Source: JANQPA01 sp964628385 (lineage in GTDB: Bacteria > Bacteroidota > Bacteroidia > Chitinophagales > Saprospiraceae). Taken from it: 64,000 nucleotides of DNA. The notes beneath the pieces are model-generated. The model saw nothing but the letters and a program-made list of their open reading frames with translations. It did no database searches and was not told the DNA's origin. Shown in pieces: positions 7,716-18,100 of the stretch (position 1 is the stretch's first letter; each line of letters opens with the position of its first letter). The position numbers were made by a program, and so were the translations under genes. Where the stretch lies: contig CAZVOD010000001.1 in assembly GCA_964628385.1 (NCBI GenBank), positions 62,001 through 126,000 on the forward strand, given 5' to 3'.

Positions 7716-8591
7716 ATGTTGCTTTCAATGACAGGATATGGAAGGACGACCCTCCGCTTCGGTGATAAAACCATCACCGTAGAGATTCGCTCCCTCAATA
7801 GTAAGTTTACCGACTTGAGAATTAAGTTGCCTCAGGACTACAGAGAAAAAGAACCCGATTTGCGCAAGCTCATTACAGATCGGGTGGAGCGTGGCAAAAT
7901 AGACTTTACGATCGAAGTAATTTCTGTACATGGTGAAGAGAACCACACGCTTAATACGCCTCTTTTCAAAAAATATCACACCGAGCTAAAAAAGCTGATT
8001 ACAGCATTCGATATCAAAGAAGGGGACCTTGTGCAGTCTATTTTACGTTTACCTAATGTGGTAACGACCGAAGCCAGCACTTTAGATGAAGAAGAATGGT
8101 CTTATGTATTGAAAGCATTTGATGAGGCATTTAAAAAATTTGAACAATACCGACTGGCGGAGGGAAAGGCAATGGAAACGGACCTTCGCCTTCGTGTAAA
8201 AAATATCGAAGAGCTTTTCAGTCATCTCGGAGAGTTTGAATCAGAGCGAATTGAAAAGTTACGTCAACGGCTTTACCAAAACCTAGAGGAATATCTTAAC
8301 AAGGAAAAGATTGATGAAAACAGATTTGAGCAAGAGATCATGTACTACCTGGAAAAGATAGATATTACCGAAGAGAAGGTACGGCTTATACAGCACTGCA
8401 AATATTTCGTTGAAGAATTGGACAAGGACGAGACGCTAAAGGGCAGAAAGCTCAGCTTTATTAGCCAGGAAATTGGCCGCGAGATCAATACGATGGGCGC
8501 CAAGGCTTATTCTCACGGTATACAACGCATTGTAGTTAACATGAAAGACGAACTGGAAAAGATCAAAGAGCAGGTGGCTAATTCTATGTGA
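7716..8591 (+). CDS. yicC: YicC family endoribonuclease
   Basis: A 291-residue YicC protein. E. coli YicC is an endoribonuclease implicated in small-RNA turnover; in many phyla the gene sits next to gmk, as here. The N-terminal motif MTGYGRTTLRFGDKTITVEIRSLNSKF (residues 5-31) and the C-terminal DUF1732-type region with GRKLSFISQEIGREINTMGAKA are diagnostic. It is the first gene of a probable yicC-gmk-apaG operon, with a promoter directly upstream. The ATG at 7716 gives the conserved N-terminus. Confidence 0.9.
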   Translation: MLLSMTGYGRTTLRFGDKTITVEIRSLNSKFTDLRIKLPQDYREKEPDLRKLITDRVERGKIDFTIEVISVHGEENHTLNTPLFKKYHTELKKLITAFDIKEGDLVQSILRLPNVVTTEASTLDEEEWSYVLKAFDEAFKKFEQYRLAEGKAMETDLRLRVKNIEELFSHLGEFESERIEKLRQRLYQNLEEYLNKEKIDENRFEQEIMYYLEKIDITEEKVRLIQHCKYFVEELDKDETLKGRKLSFISQEIGREINTMGAKAYSHGIQRIVVNMKDELEKIKEQVANSM

Positions 8592-8626
8592 CGTTATTTT
8601 TAATATAAAAACTGATATTCTCCAAT

Positions 8627-9190
8627 ATGAGTAAGCTTATCCTTTTTACTGCTCCCTCGGGAGCAGGCAAAACGACTATAGTCAGACACTTATTGGACAA
8701 GATGACATCACTGGCTTTTTCCGTTTCGGCTACTACCCGCTCACCAAGGTCTCATGAGATACATGGTAAAGATTACTATTTCTTATCGGTAGAGGAGTTT
8801 AAGCAACTTATTGAAGAGGAAGCATTTATTGAATGGGAGGAAGTTTATACCAATCAATTTTATGGTACCCTCAAAAAAGAAATTCAACGGCTCTGGAGCC
8901 AGAATTTCCATATCATTTTTGATATTGATGTGTTTGGAGCTACCAGCATAAAACAATATTACCCAGAACAGACTTTGGCTATCTTTGTGAAGCCCCCTAC
9001 AAAAGAAATTCTTTTTGAACGACTTAGAGGCCGAAAGACGGAAAGCCATGCCAATTTGCTAAAAAGATTTAAGCGGGCCGAAGAGGAATTGCAGTCTGAA
9101 AACAATTTCGATCTGATTTTAGTTAATGATGTGTTGTCAGAGACACTGGCAGAAGCAGAAAGAATTGTGTCAAACTTTATCAACAATTAA
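8627..9190 (+). CDS. gmk: Guanylate kinase
   Basis: Converts GMP and ATP to GDP and ADP. The 187-residue protein has the P-loop APSGAGKTT at residues 9-17 and the GMP-binding region VSATTRSPRSHEIHGKDYYF. LID and core motifs follow (EWEEVYTNQFYGT, FDIDVFGA). Length and motifs are canonical. It lies 35 bases downstream of yicC and 4 bases upstream of apaG, so operon membership is likely. Confidence 0.95.
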   Translation: MSKLILFTAPSGAGKTTIVRHLLDKMTSLAFSVSATTRSPRSHEIHGKDYYFLSVEEFKQLIEEEAFIEWEEVYTNQFYGTLKKEIQRLWSQNFHIIFDIDVFGATSIKQYYPEQTLAIFVKPPTKEILFERLRGRKTESHANLLKRFKRAEEELQSENNFDLILVNDVLSETLAEAERIVSNFINN

Positions 9191-9194
9191 AATC

Positions 9195-9581
9195 ATGGCC
9201 ACTTTAACAACTAATGGCATCAAAGTTTCGATTACCACTCATTATCAATCGGAGTATTCAAAACCTGTAGACGCCAAATATATCTTTGCCTATAAAGTAA
9301 TTATAGAAAACTTGTCCCTTACACCTATCCAAATTTTGCGCCGCCAATGGACTATCGTTGATTCCGATGGGTTGGTACGTGTGATAGAAGGAGAAGGCGT
9401 AATTGGTAAGCAGCCAATAATCCCTCCTGGTGAAAGCCATCAATACGTTTCCTGGAGTAACCTGCACACCGGCCTGGGAAAAATGCTCGGTAAATTTACA
9501 GTAAAAGACCTTGATGATCGACAACTGTTTGATGTCGATATACCTACTTTTCAATTGGTGGCTCCAGCTGTTTTGAACTAA
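9195..9581 (+). CDS. apaG: ApaG domain protein
   Basis: A 128-residue ApaG family protein (fibronectin-III-like fold, linked to Co2+/Mg2+ homeostasis and Ap4A levels in enterobacteria; precise biochemistry unclear). Visible motifs are YIFAYKVIIENLS, ILRRQWTIVDSDG, GEGVIGKQPIIPPGESHQYVS and GKFTV. The frame is open further upstream inside gmk, but ATG at 9195, four bases after the gmk stop, gives the family-standard start. Confidence 0.9.
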   Translation: MATLTTNGIKVSITTHYQSEYSKPVDAKYIFAYKVIIENLSLTPIQILRRQWTIVDSDGLVRVIEGEGVIGKQPIIPPGESHQYVSWSNLHTGLGKMLGKFTVKDLDDRQLFDVDIPTFQLVAPAVLN

Positions 9582-9634
9582 CAGCCACGGCCATTCAGCT
9601 GACCCACTACTTCCTCACTGTACAATACTGCTCT

Positions 9635-9659
9635 TAGAGATGCTATGTTAGCATCTCTA
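9635..9659. repeat. 25-bp palindromic hairpin, REP-like
   Basis: TAGAGATGCTA and TAGCATCTCTA form a perfect 11-bp stem around a 3-base loop between the convergent apaG and ompA-like genes. There is no T-run, so it is not a classical terminator. The sequence GATGCTAACATAGCATCTCT (this hairpin read on the other strand) recurs at the junction of repeat copy D and rluA at 61809-61828, which marks it as a dispersed element rather than a local hairpin. Confidence 0.65.
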
Positions 9660-9773
9660 GGTACCTAACTATTCTCACTACGAAAAACAGCCAAACTAAA
9701 TCAATAGAGCCATCTCAGATAAGTATCAGAAATGGCCCCATAGATTTTTAAATATAGGCTGTAAATAATAATC

Positions 9774-10547
9774 TTAGTTGTTGTTACCATTCTGCATTAC
9801 AGGTGCCAAATCAGGATTTGGCGCTACAGCAGTTCTTCTGTTAGCAGCTTTACCATCAGCAGAATCGTTTGACTCGACAGGCTGAGTTTCACCGTAAGTA
9901 ACAGCAGCTACCTGACTAGGATTAGCTCCGTTAGCGATTAAGTATTTTACTACTTCCTTGGCACGCAAATAACCCAATTCCCAGTTGTCTGCGTAAGAAG
10001 CACTTGCCTTGACGCCATCGTCGTCAGTGTGACCTTCTACCAGAATCTTAACTTCAGGGTTGTTGCTTAATGCTTCTGCCAATTCAGAAAGAGCATCTCT
10101 TTCATCACTTGACAATCTGTAAGAACCACTTCTGTAGTTCACTGGTACCTTTGTCATGATCATAAGCTTACCATCTCTTTCTTCCATCGTCAATCCGCTT
10201 TCTTCGTAAGCAGAGAAGATACCATTGATCTGGTTTTTAAGATCAGTTAATTCCTTTTCTGTCATGTTCAACTTTGATTCCATCTGAGAAACCTGACTCT
10301 TTGTTTCATCAAGGTCAGTACGGATGCTTGACATCTCGCTGTTCATCTTTCCCTTTTCAGATTCAAAATCAGCTTCTAGCTGAGCTTTTTCTTCTTTAAG
10401 AGATTCAAGATCTTCTTTTGTTTCTGCAAGTGCAGCATCAGTAGCTTCCTTTTGCTTGGTAAGGTCATCGAATTTCTTCTTTGACACACAAGACTGAAAA
10501 GAACCGATTACAAGGCAGATGATTAGTAGGTTGAGTACTAGACGCAT
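9774..10547 (-). CDS. OmpA family lipoprotein with coiled coil
   Basis: A 257-residue outer-membrane-associated lipoprotein. The signal sequence ends at a lipobox (GSFQSC, Cys about residue 20). A heptad-rich coiled coil spans about 25-110 (many K/E/L/A, for example LTDLKNQINGIF). The C-terminal OmpA/Pal domain (about 135-245) has the peptidoglycan-binding motif VEGHTDDDG, then LRAKEVVKYLIANG and NRRTAV. It probably tethers the outer membrane to peptidoglycan. It is convergent with apaG. The 5' leader region is long and holds several hairpins. Confidence 0.9.
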   Translation of the reverse strand: MRLVLNLLIICLVIGSFQSCVSKKKFDDLTKQKEATDAALAETKEDLESLKEEKAQLEADFESEKGKMNSEMSSIRTDLDETKSQVSQMESKLNMTEKELTDLKNQINGIFSAYEESGLTMEERDGKLMIMTKVPVNYRSGSYRLSSDERDALSELAEALSNNPEVKILVEGHTDDDGVKASASYADNWELGYLRAKEVVKYLIANGANPSQVAAVTYGETQPVESNDSADGKAANRRTAVAPNPDLAPVMQNGNNN

Positions 10548-11166
10548 GTTCTTTCAAATTTAATTATAAAATCAGATACTTATTCCTTTTTACAAATGCC
10601 TGATCGGCATTTAAGTATGAGTTGGCAATACGTGTCCTAAACTCATTACCTTTGCAAATCAATAGATATTTTTTGAATAAAACAAAGATAACCTTAACTT
10701 TATTCAACGTGTTTAATCTACCTAAGGTCAAATAAGGTTTGCCTTTAATATAAAAGGCAGCTTATTTCATCAATGCCGAACAATCCTTCTGGGTTTTGTT
10801 TTTTAACTGTATAAACACTCCCATTCTGTAATGGGCATTCATTTTAACATGAACAGCAATATTCCCTGAAGTTGTTCGATTAGCACCAAAAATCGATACA
10901 CCATCCATGCCGGTGATTACTTACATTGTTTCTCATTCGCCGATTATCTGTCATTGACAGAATAATTGCGCAATATTGTATTAGAAGAAAGCTTAAAAAA
11001 AGCTATTTTTGCAAGCCGGGTAAAAATTTAATTAAATTCAGGCTAAAGCAGGAGAAGCCAATAGAAGAAATAAAACTCCTTTTTGGATGCTTTACTAACC
11101 GATAACAGTTACGACAACACTTAATTGGATCATAAAACAAGCAGTTCATTTTCTAAAATACAATAG
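10548..11166. other. 619-bp intergenic region with leader hairpins
   Basis: A divergent region between the OmpA lipoprotein (minus) and the alpha/beta hydrolase (plus). It holds small perfect hairpins at 10594-10612 (AAATGCC/GGCATTT), 10740-10759 (TGCCTTT/AAAGGCA) and 10820-10835 (CCCATT/AATGGG). A minus-strand -7 element TATCTTTG lies at 10683-10690, about 135 bases upstream of the OmpA start. TATTTTTG on the plus strand near 11004 is a -7 candidate for the hydrolase. No gene or known RNA was recognised. Confidence 0.4.
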
Positions 11167-11946
11167 ATGAAGTACGAAATTAAGGTAGAAGGTAGATTTA
11201 AATATATTGAAACTCAGGGTGGTGAAGAAAACCTGCTTCTTCTCCACGGTCTTTTTGGAGCACTTAGCAATTTTGAGGGAATACTCGACCATTTTTCCGA
11301 AAATTATAACGTTGTAGTTCCTATACTTCCAATCTTTGAACTTCCTATACGAAAAGTTTCTGTAACGGGGTTAGTGAATTACGTAGCAGATTTTGTAGAT
11401 CATAAAGGCTACGAAGACGTACATGTGTTGGGTAATTCATTGGGCGGACATATTTCACTACTTTATGTACTTGCCAGGCCCGAAAAGGTAAAATCCGTGG
11501 TGTTAACGGGTAGCTCTGGCCTGTTTGAAAGCTCTATGGGGACTTCTTTCCCCAAGCGGGGAGATTATAAATTTATTAAAGAAAAAACGGAAGGTACGTT
11601 CTACAATCCAGAAGTTGCTACCCCCGAGCTTATCAATGAAGTATATGATATTGTAAATGACAGAAATAAAGCGATCAAAATAATCGCTACTGCCAAATCA
11701 GCCGTTCGCCACAACCTGGCCGATAAGCTGCATCAAGTTAGTGTACCTACTCTACTAGTTTGGGGAAAAGAGGATCAAATCACTCCGGCTTTCGTTGGTG
11801 AAAAATTTGCAGAGCTTATAGAGAATTCCAAATTAATATTTATTGATAAATGTGGCCACGCTCCAATGATGGAACACATAGAAGAATTCAATGGGTACCT
11901 CGAAGACTTTTTGGAAGAAGTGGCAGCCAAACAATTAAGTGAATAA
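11167..11946 (+). CDS. Alpha/beta hydrolase
   Basis: A 259-residue alpha/beta-hydrolase fold enzyme. The oxyanion motif is LLLHGLFGALSNFEGIL. The nucleophile elbow GNSLGGH places Ser at about residue 92. The acid is probably the Asp in VWGKEDQITP, and the base is the His in KCGHAPMME. No signal peptide is visible, so it is probably cytoplasmic. The substrate is unknown; members include esterases, haloperoxidases and C-C hydrolases. It lies 47 bases upstream of the M1 peptidase, so co-transcription is possible. Confidence 0.8.
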   Translation: MKYEIKVEGRFKYIETQGGEENLLLLHGLFGALSNFEGILDHFSENYNVVVPILPIFELPIRKVSVTGLVNYVADFVDHKGYEDVHVLGNSLGGHISLLYVLARPEKVKSVVLTGSSGLFESSMGTSFPKRGDYKFIKEKTEGTFYNPEVATPELINEVYDIVNDRNKAIKIIATAKSAVRHNLADKLHQVSVPTLLVWGKEDQITPAFVGEKFAELIENSKLIFIDKCGHAPMMEHIEEFNGYLEDFLEEVAAKQLSE

Positions 11947-11993
11947 TCAACAGCTGCTACATCCAGCTTTATTTTTTTATCAAATTAACTCTT

Positions 11994-14669
11994 ATGACTA
12001 AGCATCTATGGCTATGTCTGATAGCCGTGTTATTCGTTAGCTGCTCTGCTACCAAAAAAGCGAATACCCCTACACCCCGGGAATCCGAAGAAGAACTTTC
12101 CGATATTATGGTGGAAGAACGCCAGTTGGATACCATGGTGGTCACTCCCGAACCCGAAGAGTTGCCTGAAGAATCTGAATTTGAGCTTTTTGATACCAAT
12201 ACTACTTTTGAGCTTACAGCCTACAACCCCTCGTATACTCGTACGAATGATCTTATCCATACCAGGCTTGACCTCAGATTTGATTGGGAAAAAGAAGAGG
12301 TTATAGGAAAAGCCGAACTGGAGCTAAAGCCCTATTTTTATCCAGTAGAAACGGTAATACTGGATGCCAAGGGCTTTGAAATAAAAGAGATTAAGCTGAT
12401 ACCCGGCGATAAAACGCTCAACTACAATTATAACGATACCTTGATTACTATCTTTTTGGATAAAGAATATACTACCGATGCATCCTACACGCTCTCCATT
12501 GATTATGTAGCCAGGCCCTCTGAATCAGGCGGTTCTGCAGCTATTACTTCTAATAAAGGGCTCTTTTTTATCAATCCCCGAGGGGAAGAAGAAAATAAGC
12601 CCCGACAAATATGGACACAGGGAGAAACGGAATGGAACTCCCGCTGGTTTCCAACTATTGACAAGCCCAATGAACGTTGTACCCAGGAGATGTATATTAC
12701 CGTTGATAAACAGTACGTTACCCTTTCTAACGGACTTTTAGAGTCTTCTACTGATAATGAGGATGGCACCAGAACAGATTACTGGAAGATGAATCAGCCT
12801 CATGCGCCCTACTTATTTATGCTGACCGTTGGTGAGTTCGCGGTAGTGAAAGATCAATGGGAAGATATTCCTTTATCTTACTATGTTGAGCCCGAGTTTG
12901 AAGCAGATGCGCCTTACATATTTCCTCACACACCTGAAATGCTGGGTTTCTTTTCCAAAAAACTGGATTTCAAATACCCATGGGATAAATATGCTCAAAT
13001 AGTAGTGAGAGACTATGTATCAGGTGCTATGGAAAATACCACAGCCGTTGTTTTTGGTGAATTTATGCAAAGAAAGAAAAACGAGCTGATAGATGAGCTT
13101 TACAATGAAAAAGTAGTCGCACACGAAATGTTTCACCATTGGTTTGGCGACTATGTCACTTGTGAAAGTTGGGCTAATTTGACCATGAATGAAGGGTTCG
13201 CCAACTATTCAGAGTTCCTTTGGCTGGAGCACAAGTACGGTAGAGACGAAGCGGATGCACATATGCTTCAGGAGTGGCAGGGTTATATTGGTTCTGCTCA
13301 GGATGGTGGCCATCCTTTGATTCACTACAGCTACGAAGATAAAGAAGACATGTTTGATGCCCACAGTTACAATAAGGGCGGTTCGGTTCTACATATGCTT
13401 CGGGAATATGTCGGCGACCGGGCCTTCTGGGCAGCTTTGAACAAATACCTGAAAGACAATGCCTACGAAGCCGTGGAAGTACACGACCTCAGGCTCGCTT
13501 TTGAGGCGGTAACCGGACGGGACCTTAACTGGTTCTGGGATCAGTGGTACTTCAGCCAGGGACATCCCATATTCGACCTGGTTTACGATTATGAAGTGGA
13601 AGATAACCTCGCCAGCCTGACCGTTCAACAGGTGCAAGACCCTGCCAATATGCGCGCTATTTTTGAGATTCCTTCTAGGGTAAGAACCTTTTATGCAGAC
13701 GGTAGTTTTGTTGACGAGCCCATAACTATCAATCAAAGAACTCAAACCTTTGAATTTGTAGTGAAAGAAAGACCAGCCTTGATGGTTTTTGATCCTGACA
13801 GGGTGCTTCTTTGTGAAATAGAAAATGATAATACACCTGTAGATGCTTTGCCCTTTGCTTACAAGAATGTAAAAGCTCTTTATCATAGATTAATAGGCCT
13901 TCAGGGGGCTATGGAAACACAGTCACCTGAGGCCAGAACATTACTTTCCATGGCGTTAAAGGATCCCTACTGGGGTATTAGAGGCCTGGCCATGAGTATG
14001 ATTCAGGATCCTACAAATGAAGAACTACAAACTATCCGAAAAATAGCGGGCGCCGATCCACATTCTTCAGCGAGAGCGGCCGCTTTCGAGTCACTTGCTC
14101 AAAATGGAGATAAACAAGCCGCGAGTGTAGCCATTCAGGCCATGGAAAGGGATTCGTCAGAAGCAGTTATATCTGCTGCTTTGAATTGTCTGATCAAAGT
14201 AGACTCCAACAAAGCCATCGACTATGTGGAGAAGTTTAAAAATTCTGAAAGCTTATTCATGGTTACTACCGTAGCAGAGCTTTATGCCAACAGCGGAGAC
14301 ACCAAATACCTGAGTTTCTTCGAGGAAAAACTTCAGGATGATATGATGGAAGGCTTCACCACAGTTACTTTTTACGACCTTTACCAATCGCTGTTAGTCA
14401 AAGCTGATAAAGAAAAAATCGAGAATAGTATTGAGAAGCTTTATTCTATCGCTACCAGTACGGATAATCCTCCTTTGAGAAGAGCGGCGGGAACTATCGC
14501 ACTTTACAGAATGCGAGTAGACTTTGAAAAAGGCACAACAGCACTTCAGCCTGAAGTAAAAGCCATTAAGTCTACTTTAGTCAATGAGATTAATCAAAAG
14601 ATCAGGGAAATTAAAGAGAAAGAAGAGGATGATTATTTGATATCTATCTATCTGAATATCCGGGAATAA
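11994..14669 (+). CDS. M1 family aminopeptidase, lipoprotein
   Basis: An 891-residue zinc metallopeptidase of family M1 (aminopeptidase N-like). The signal sequence ends at VSCSA with Cys about residue 17, so it is a lipoprotein. An acidic linker extends to about residue 60. The exopeptidase motif appears as GAMEN. The zinc motif HEMFHHWFGD is at about 377-386, with the third ligand Glu in NEGFANYSEF 19 residues later. The C-terminal third is helical with HEAT-like repeats (SSARAAAFESLAQNGDKQAA). It probably trims peptides at the outer membrane or periplasm. The N-terminal region is unlike E. coli PepN, which is cytoplasmic. Confidence 0.92.
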   Translation: MTKHLWLCLIAVLFVSCSATKKANTPTPRESEEELSDIMVEERQLDTMVVTPEPEELPEESEFELFDTNTTFELTAYNPSYTRTNDLIHTRLDLRFDWEKEEVIGKAELELKPYFYPVETVILDAKGFEIKEIKLIPGDKTLNYNYNDTLITIFLDKEYTTDASYTLSIDYVARPSESGGSAAITSNKGLFFINPRGEEENKPRQIWTQGETEWNSRWFPTIDKPNERCTQEMYITVDKQYVTLSNGLLESSTDNEDGTRTDYWKMNQPHAPYLFMLTVGEFAVVKDQWEDIPLSYYVEPEFEADAPYIFPHTPEMLGFFSKKLDFKYPWDKYAQIVVRDYVSGAMENTTAVVFGEFMQRKKNELIDELYNEKVVAHEMFHHWFGDYVTCESWANLTMNEGFANYSEFLWLEHKYGRDEADAHMLQEWQGYIGSAQDGGHPLIHYSYEDKEDMFDAHSYNKGGSVLHMLREYVGDRAFWAALNKYLKDNAYEAVEVHDLRLAFEAVTGRDLNWFWDQWYFSQGHPIFDLVYDYEVEDNLASLTVQQVQDPANMRAIFEIPSRVRTFYADGSFVDEPITINQRTQTFEFVVKERPALMVFDPDRVLLCEIENDNTPVDALPFAYKNVKALYHRLIGLQGAMETQSPEARTLLSMALKDPYWGIRGLAMSMIQDPTNEELQTIRKIAGADPHSSARAAAFESLAQNGDKQAASVAIQAMERDSSEAVISAALNCLIKVDSNKAIDYVEKFKNSESLFMVTTVAELYANSGDTKYLSFFEEKLQDDMMEGFTTVTFYDLYQSLLVKADKEKIENSIEKLYSIATSTDNPPLRRAAGTIALYRMRVDFEKGTTALQPEVKAIKSTLVNEINQKIREIKEKEEDDYLISIYLNIRE

Positions 14670-14687
14670 ACCCGATTTTTATCTAAG

Positions 14688-14779
14688 AAGCTGTTTTTGA
14701 GTTGTGTAGCAGGGCTATGGAGCGAAAAAAGCTGAAATATCTTGTTTGCAGGCCGAAGAGTAAAATCCAAGCCCGCTCT
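14688..14779 (+). repeat. Interspersed MITE-like repeat, copy B (5'-truncated)
   Basis: A 92-base partial copy. It begins at the internal AAGCTG(TTTTTGAG) module with TAGCAGGGCTATGGAGCG, which is also present in copy D, and runs through GCTGAAATATCTTG. It ends with GCAGGCCGAAGAGTAAAAT and the 3' terminal repeat TCCAAGCCCGCTCT. It lacks the 5' end with AGAGCGTG and the central hairpin. It lies just after the M1 peptidase gene. Confidence 0.8.
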
Positions 14780-14793
14780 AAAATTATAAGAAG

Positions 14794-14825
14794 AGGAAGG
14801 CGCTGAAAAGTTGCCTTCCTTTTTA
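14794..14825 (+). terminator. Rho-independent terminator
   Basis: AGGAAGGC and GCCTTCCT form a perfect 8-bp stem with an 11-base loop, followed by four Ts. It probably ends the M1 peptidase transcript after it passes through repeat copy B. Confidence 0.7.
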
Positions 14826-15105
14826 GTTTATATGTATTTTGTTGTCTAACATCCGAAAAAAGCATTTCAATAAAATTCATCTACACATAAAACGCTATGA
14901 TTACTTTAACAAATGTCTACTTGACAATATAATTAATCTTAGCTATTTTTCCAATTCCCATGCAAATCCACACCGATCCCCAAACCCGAAAGCCAGCAAT
15001 CCATATAACTTACTGATAAAAAAGGAGTAAGCTTAAACCATTTGGCCGCTTATTCTTTTTAACTATATATTTTTTATTTCTAAACTTTTTAGATTGCCTT
15101 TAAAC
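14826..15105. other. Intergenic region upstream of the DUF4175 gene
   Basis: About 280 AT-rich bases. I see no convincing gene. The longest open frame here (about 14839-15030) has no coding character. The promoter of the DUF4175 gene should lie here, but no clear TAnnTTTG element stands out. Confidence 0.35.
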
Positions 15106-18100
15106 ATGGAGCGAAAAGATAACTACACGTTATTGATTGAAAAGCTAGATCAGTTTATAAGGAAGTACTATCTCAACCAGCTCATTCGCGGAGCTTTGTA
15201 TAGTATAAGTTTACTCCTTGTATTGTTCTTGGTCGTCAATATCCTTGAATACTTTTATTATTTTGATACAACTGGCCGTAAGGCTCTTTTCTATTCTTTC
15301 CTCGCCATTAGCTTTTCTGCCCTGGCCTTTTGGGTGATCCGCCCGATCATGAGTTTCTTCAAACTGGGCACGATCATTTCTCATCGGCAGGCGGCACAAA
15401 TTATTGGTAATCACTTCGAAAATGTTAAAGACAAACTGCTGAATATTCTTCAGTTGAGAGATCAGGCAGAAGGCCTGAATGATAAGCCACTTATTATGGC
15501 CAGTGTTAATCAAAAAACTGAAGACATTAAATTGGTGCCTTTCAAATCAGCAATCAACCTAAATCAAAACAGGAGGTATTTTGTACTTTATGCATTGCCT
15601 CCTTTTTTGGTTTTTATCGGTGTGTTGCTAACTGCTCCTAACATTATCAAGGAAGGAACTAATCGACTGATTAACAACAATATAGAGTTTGAAAAACCTG
15701 CACCGTTTTCATTTGTAGTTGATCAGGAGAATTTGAAAGTTCCACAATATGATGATTTCAAGCTGAATGTGGAGGTAAACGGAGATCAATATCCCGATGA
15801 GGTATTTATATATCTGGAGGATGTTTCATTTCGCTTGAAAAAAGAGGCCAATAATAAGTTTTCGTACGAATTTAAAACAGTACAAAAACCCACTGATTTC
15901 TATTTGGCTTCCGGTCCTGTAGAATCAAAGGATTATAAGCTGGATGTATTGCCAAAGCCTAATATTCTAGGCTTTGAAGTGAAGTTAAATTATCCAAACT
16001 ACACCGATAGAAAGGATGAAACGCTAGATAATATTGGGGATCTAGTCATTCCTGAGGGTACCACCATTGATTGGATATTCAATGCGGAGAATACAGACGA
16101 TATTAACATCAGATTCTCCACTATGGATAGCATGCAGACCGTAAAGCGTTTTTCTAACGATCTATTCACATTCAAGAAGACAGCATTTAAAGACGATATA
16201 TATAAGCTATTCATTTCCAACAACCTATTGCCAAAGGCAGATTCTGTAAGTTATGCACTTTCTGTAATTCCAGATTTATATCCTACTATTTCTACTGAAA
16301 AATTCCAGGACAGTCTCGATAATAAGCTGCTCTATTTTGCGGGTAATGCCTCGGATGATTATGGCTTATCATTACTTACTTTTAACTACAGAAGAAAAAA
16401 TGAGGAAGGAGTGGATGGAAAATTGAAAACGCTTCCACTCAGTCGTCCTAATAGTAAAGGCACGGAGTTTGACTATGCTTTCGACCTGAATGAACTGGCA
16501 TTAAACCCGGGAGAGCAAGTGAGTTACTACTTTGAGGTATTTGACAATGATGGTGTCAATGGAGTAAAATCAGCCAGGACGAATATGATGGTATACTCTA
16601 TGCCAACCCTTGAAGAGTTCGAGAAAATGGCAGAGGAGAATGATGAAAAAATCAAGGATGATCTTCAAAAGGCACTGCGAGAGTCAAAGAAGATTCAGGA
16701 AGATATGAAGAAGATGCGCGAGAAGCTTTTGCAGCAAAAAGAACTGGACTGGCAGGATCGCAAGGAGTTGGAGAAGATGCTGGAAAGACAGAAAGAACTG
16801 GAAAAACAAATCCAGGATGCGAAGAAGGCATTTGAAGAAAACCGAAAAAACCAGCAAGAATACTCTCAACCAGACCAAGAGATGATGGAGAAGCAGGATC
16901 GGCTGGAGCAGATGTTTGATGAAGTGATGAGTGAAGAGATGCAACAGTTGATGGAGCAAATCGAAAAGATGCTTCAAGAGTTGGAAAAGGATCAAGCATT
17001 GGAGATGATGCAGGAGTCAGAATTCAATAATGAAGAAATAGAAAAAGACCTGGATCGCCTGCTGGAATTATTCAAGCAACTGGAATTAGAGCAGGAGACA
17101 AAAGAAGCTATTGATAAATTGGAAAAGCTGGCCGAAGAACAGGATGAACTCCGTAAAGAAACGGAAGAGATGGATAAGCAGCAGGATGGAGAGCAAAACG
17201 AGGAAGAAGGAGAAAATAAGAAGGAAAACGAAGGAAACCAGGAAGAGAATAAAGAAGCCGGGGAAGAAAAAGAAAATAAAGAAGGAGAGCAAAAAGAGAA
17301 CAAGCAAGGCGAAGAAAACAAGAATCAGGAAGGAGAGCAAAAAGAAAATAACCAAGAAAAGCAAGATAAAGACCAGGAAGGGCAACAAAACAAAAGCCAG
17401 GAAGAGAAGCAAGGAGAGCTGGAAAAAAAGCAGGAAGATATCAACAAGAAGTTTGAAGATATTCAGAAGCAAATGGAAGATATAGAAAAGAAAAACCAGG
17501 AGCTTCAGAATAGTATGCCCATGCAAGATAAGGAGCAGGAGATGCAAGATATCCAGCAGGAGCTTGAAAAGAGTCAGCAGCAACTTCAGCAACAGCAAAA
17601 CAAGAAAGCGAGCAAGTCGCAAAAAAATGCGTCACAGAAGATGCAGCAAATGGCTCAGGCTATGCAGCAGCAAATGCAATCTAATCAAATGCAGCAGATG
17701 CAGGAAGATATGAAAGCATTGAGGCAGTTATTGGAAAACCTTGTAGGATTATCTTTTGATCAGGAGCAGCTCGTTGATGATATTTCCAAAACATCTACCA
17801 CTACACCTAAGTATGTGGAATTAGTTCAGGAGCAATTCAAACTAAAAGATGATTTTAAACTTATCGAAGATAGTCTGCAGGAGTTGAGCAAGCGCGTTAT
17901 GCAAATAGAATCTTTTGTTACGGAGAAAGTTACAGAGATCAATAGCAATATGTCTTCCAGTATAAAGGAGTTGGAAGAGCGTCAAAAAGTTCAGGCCAGT
18001 GACAATCAGCAGCGGGTCATGAAAAATGTAAATGATCTGGCTCTGATGCTCAGTGAAGTGATGAATCAGATGCAACAACAAATGGCCTCTATGATGAAGG

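Noticed and set aside
14839..15030. 63-codon plus-strand frame before the DUF4175 gene
   Set aside because: No promoter or start context and no coding character; composition is that of AT-rich non-coding DNA.
17086..17622. Long open frame on the minus strand (178 codons) inside the DUF4175 gene
   Set aside because: It is the mirror of E/K/Q-rich codons and translates to implausible Leu/Phe-rich low complexity.
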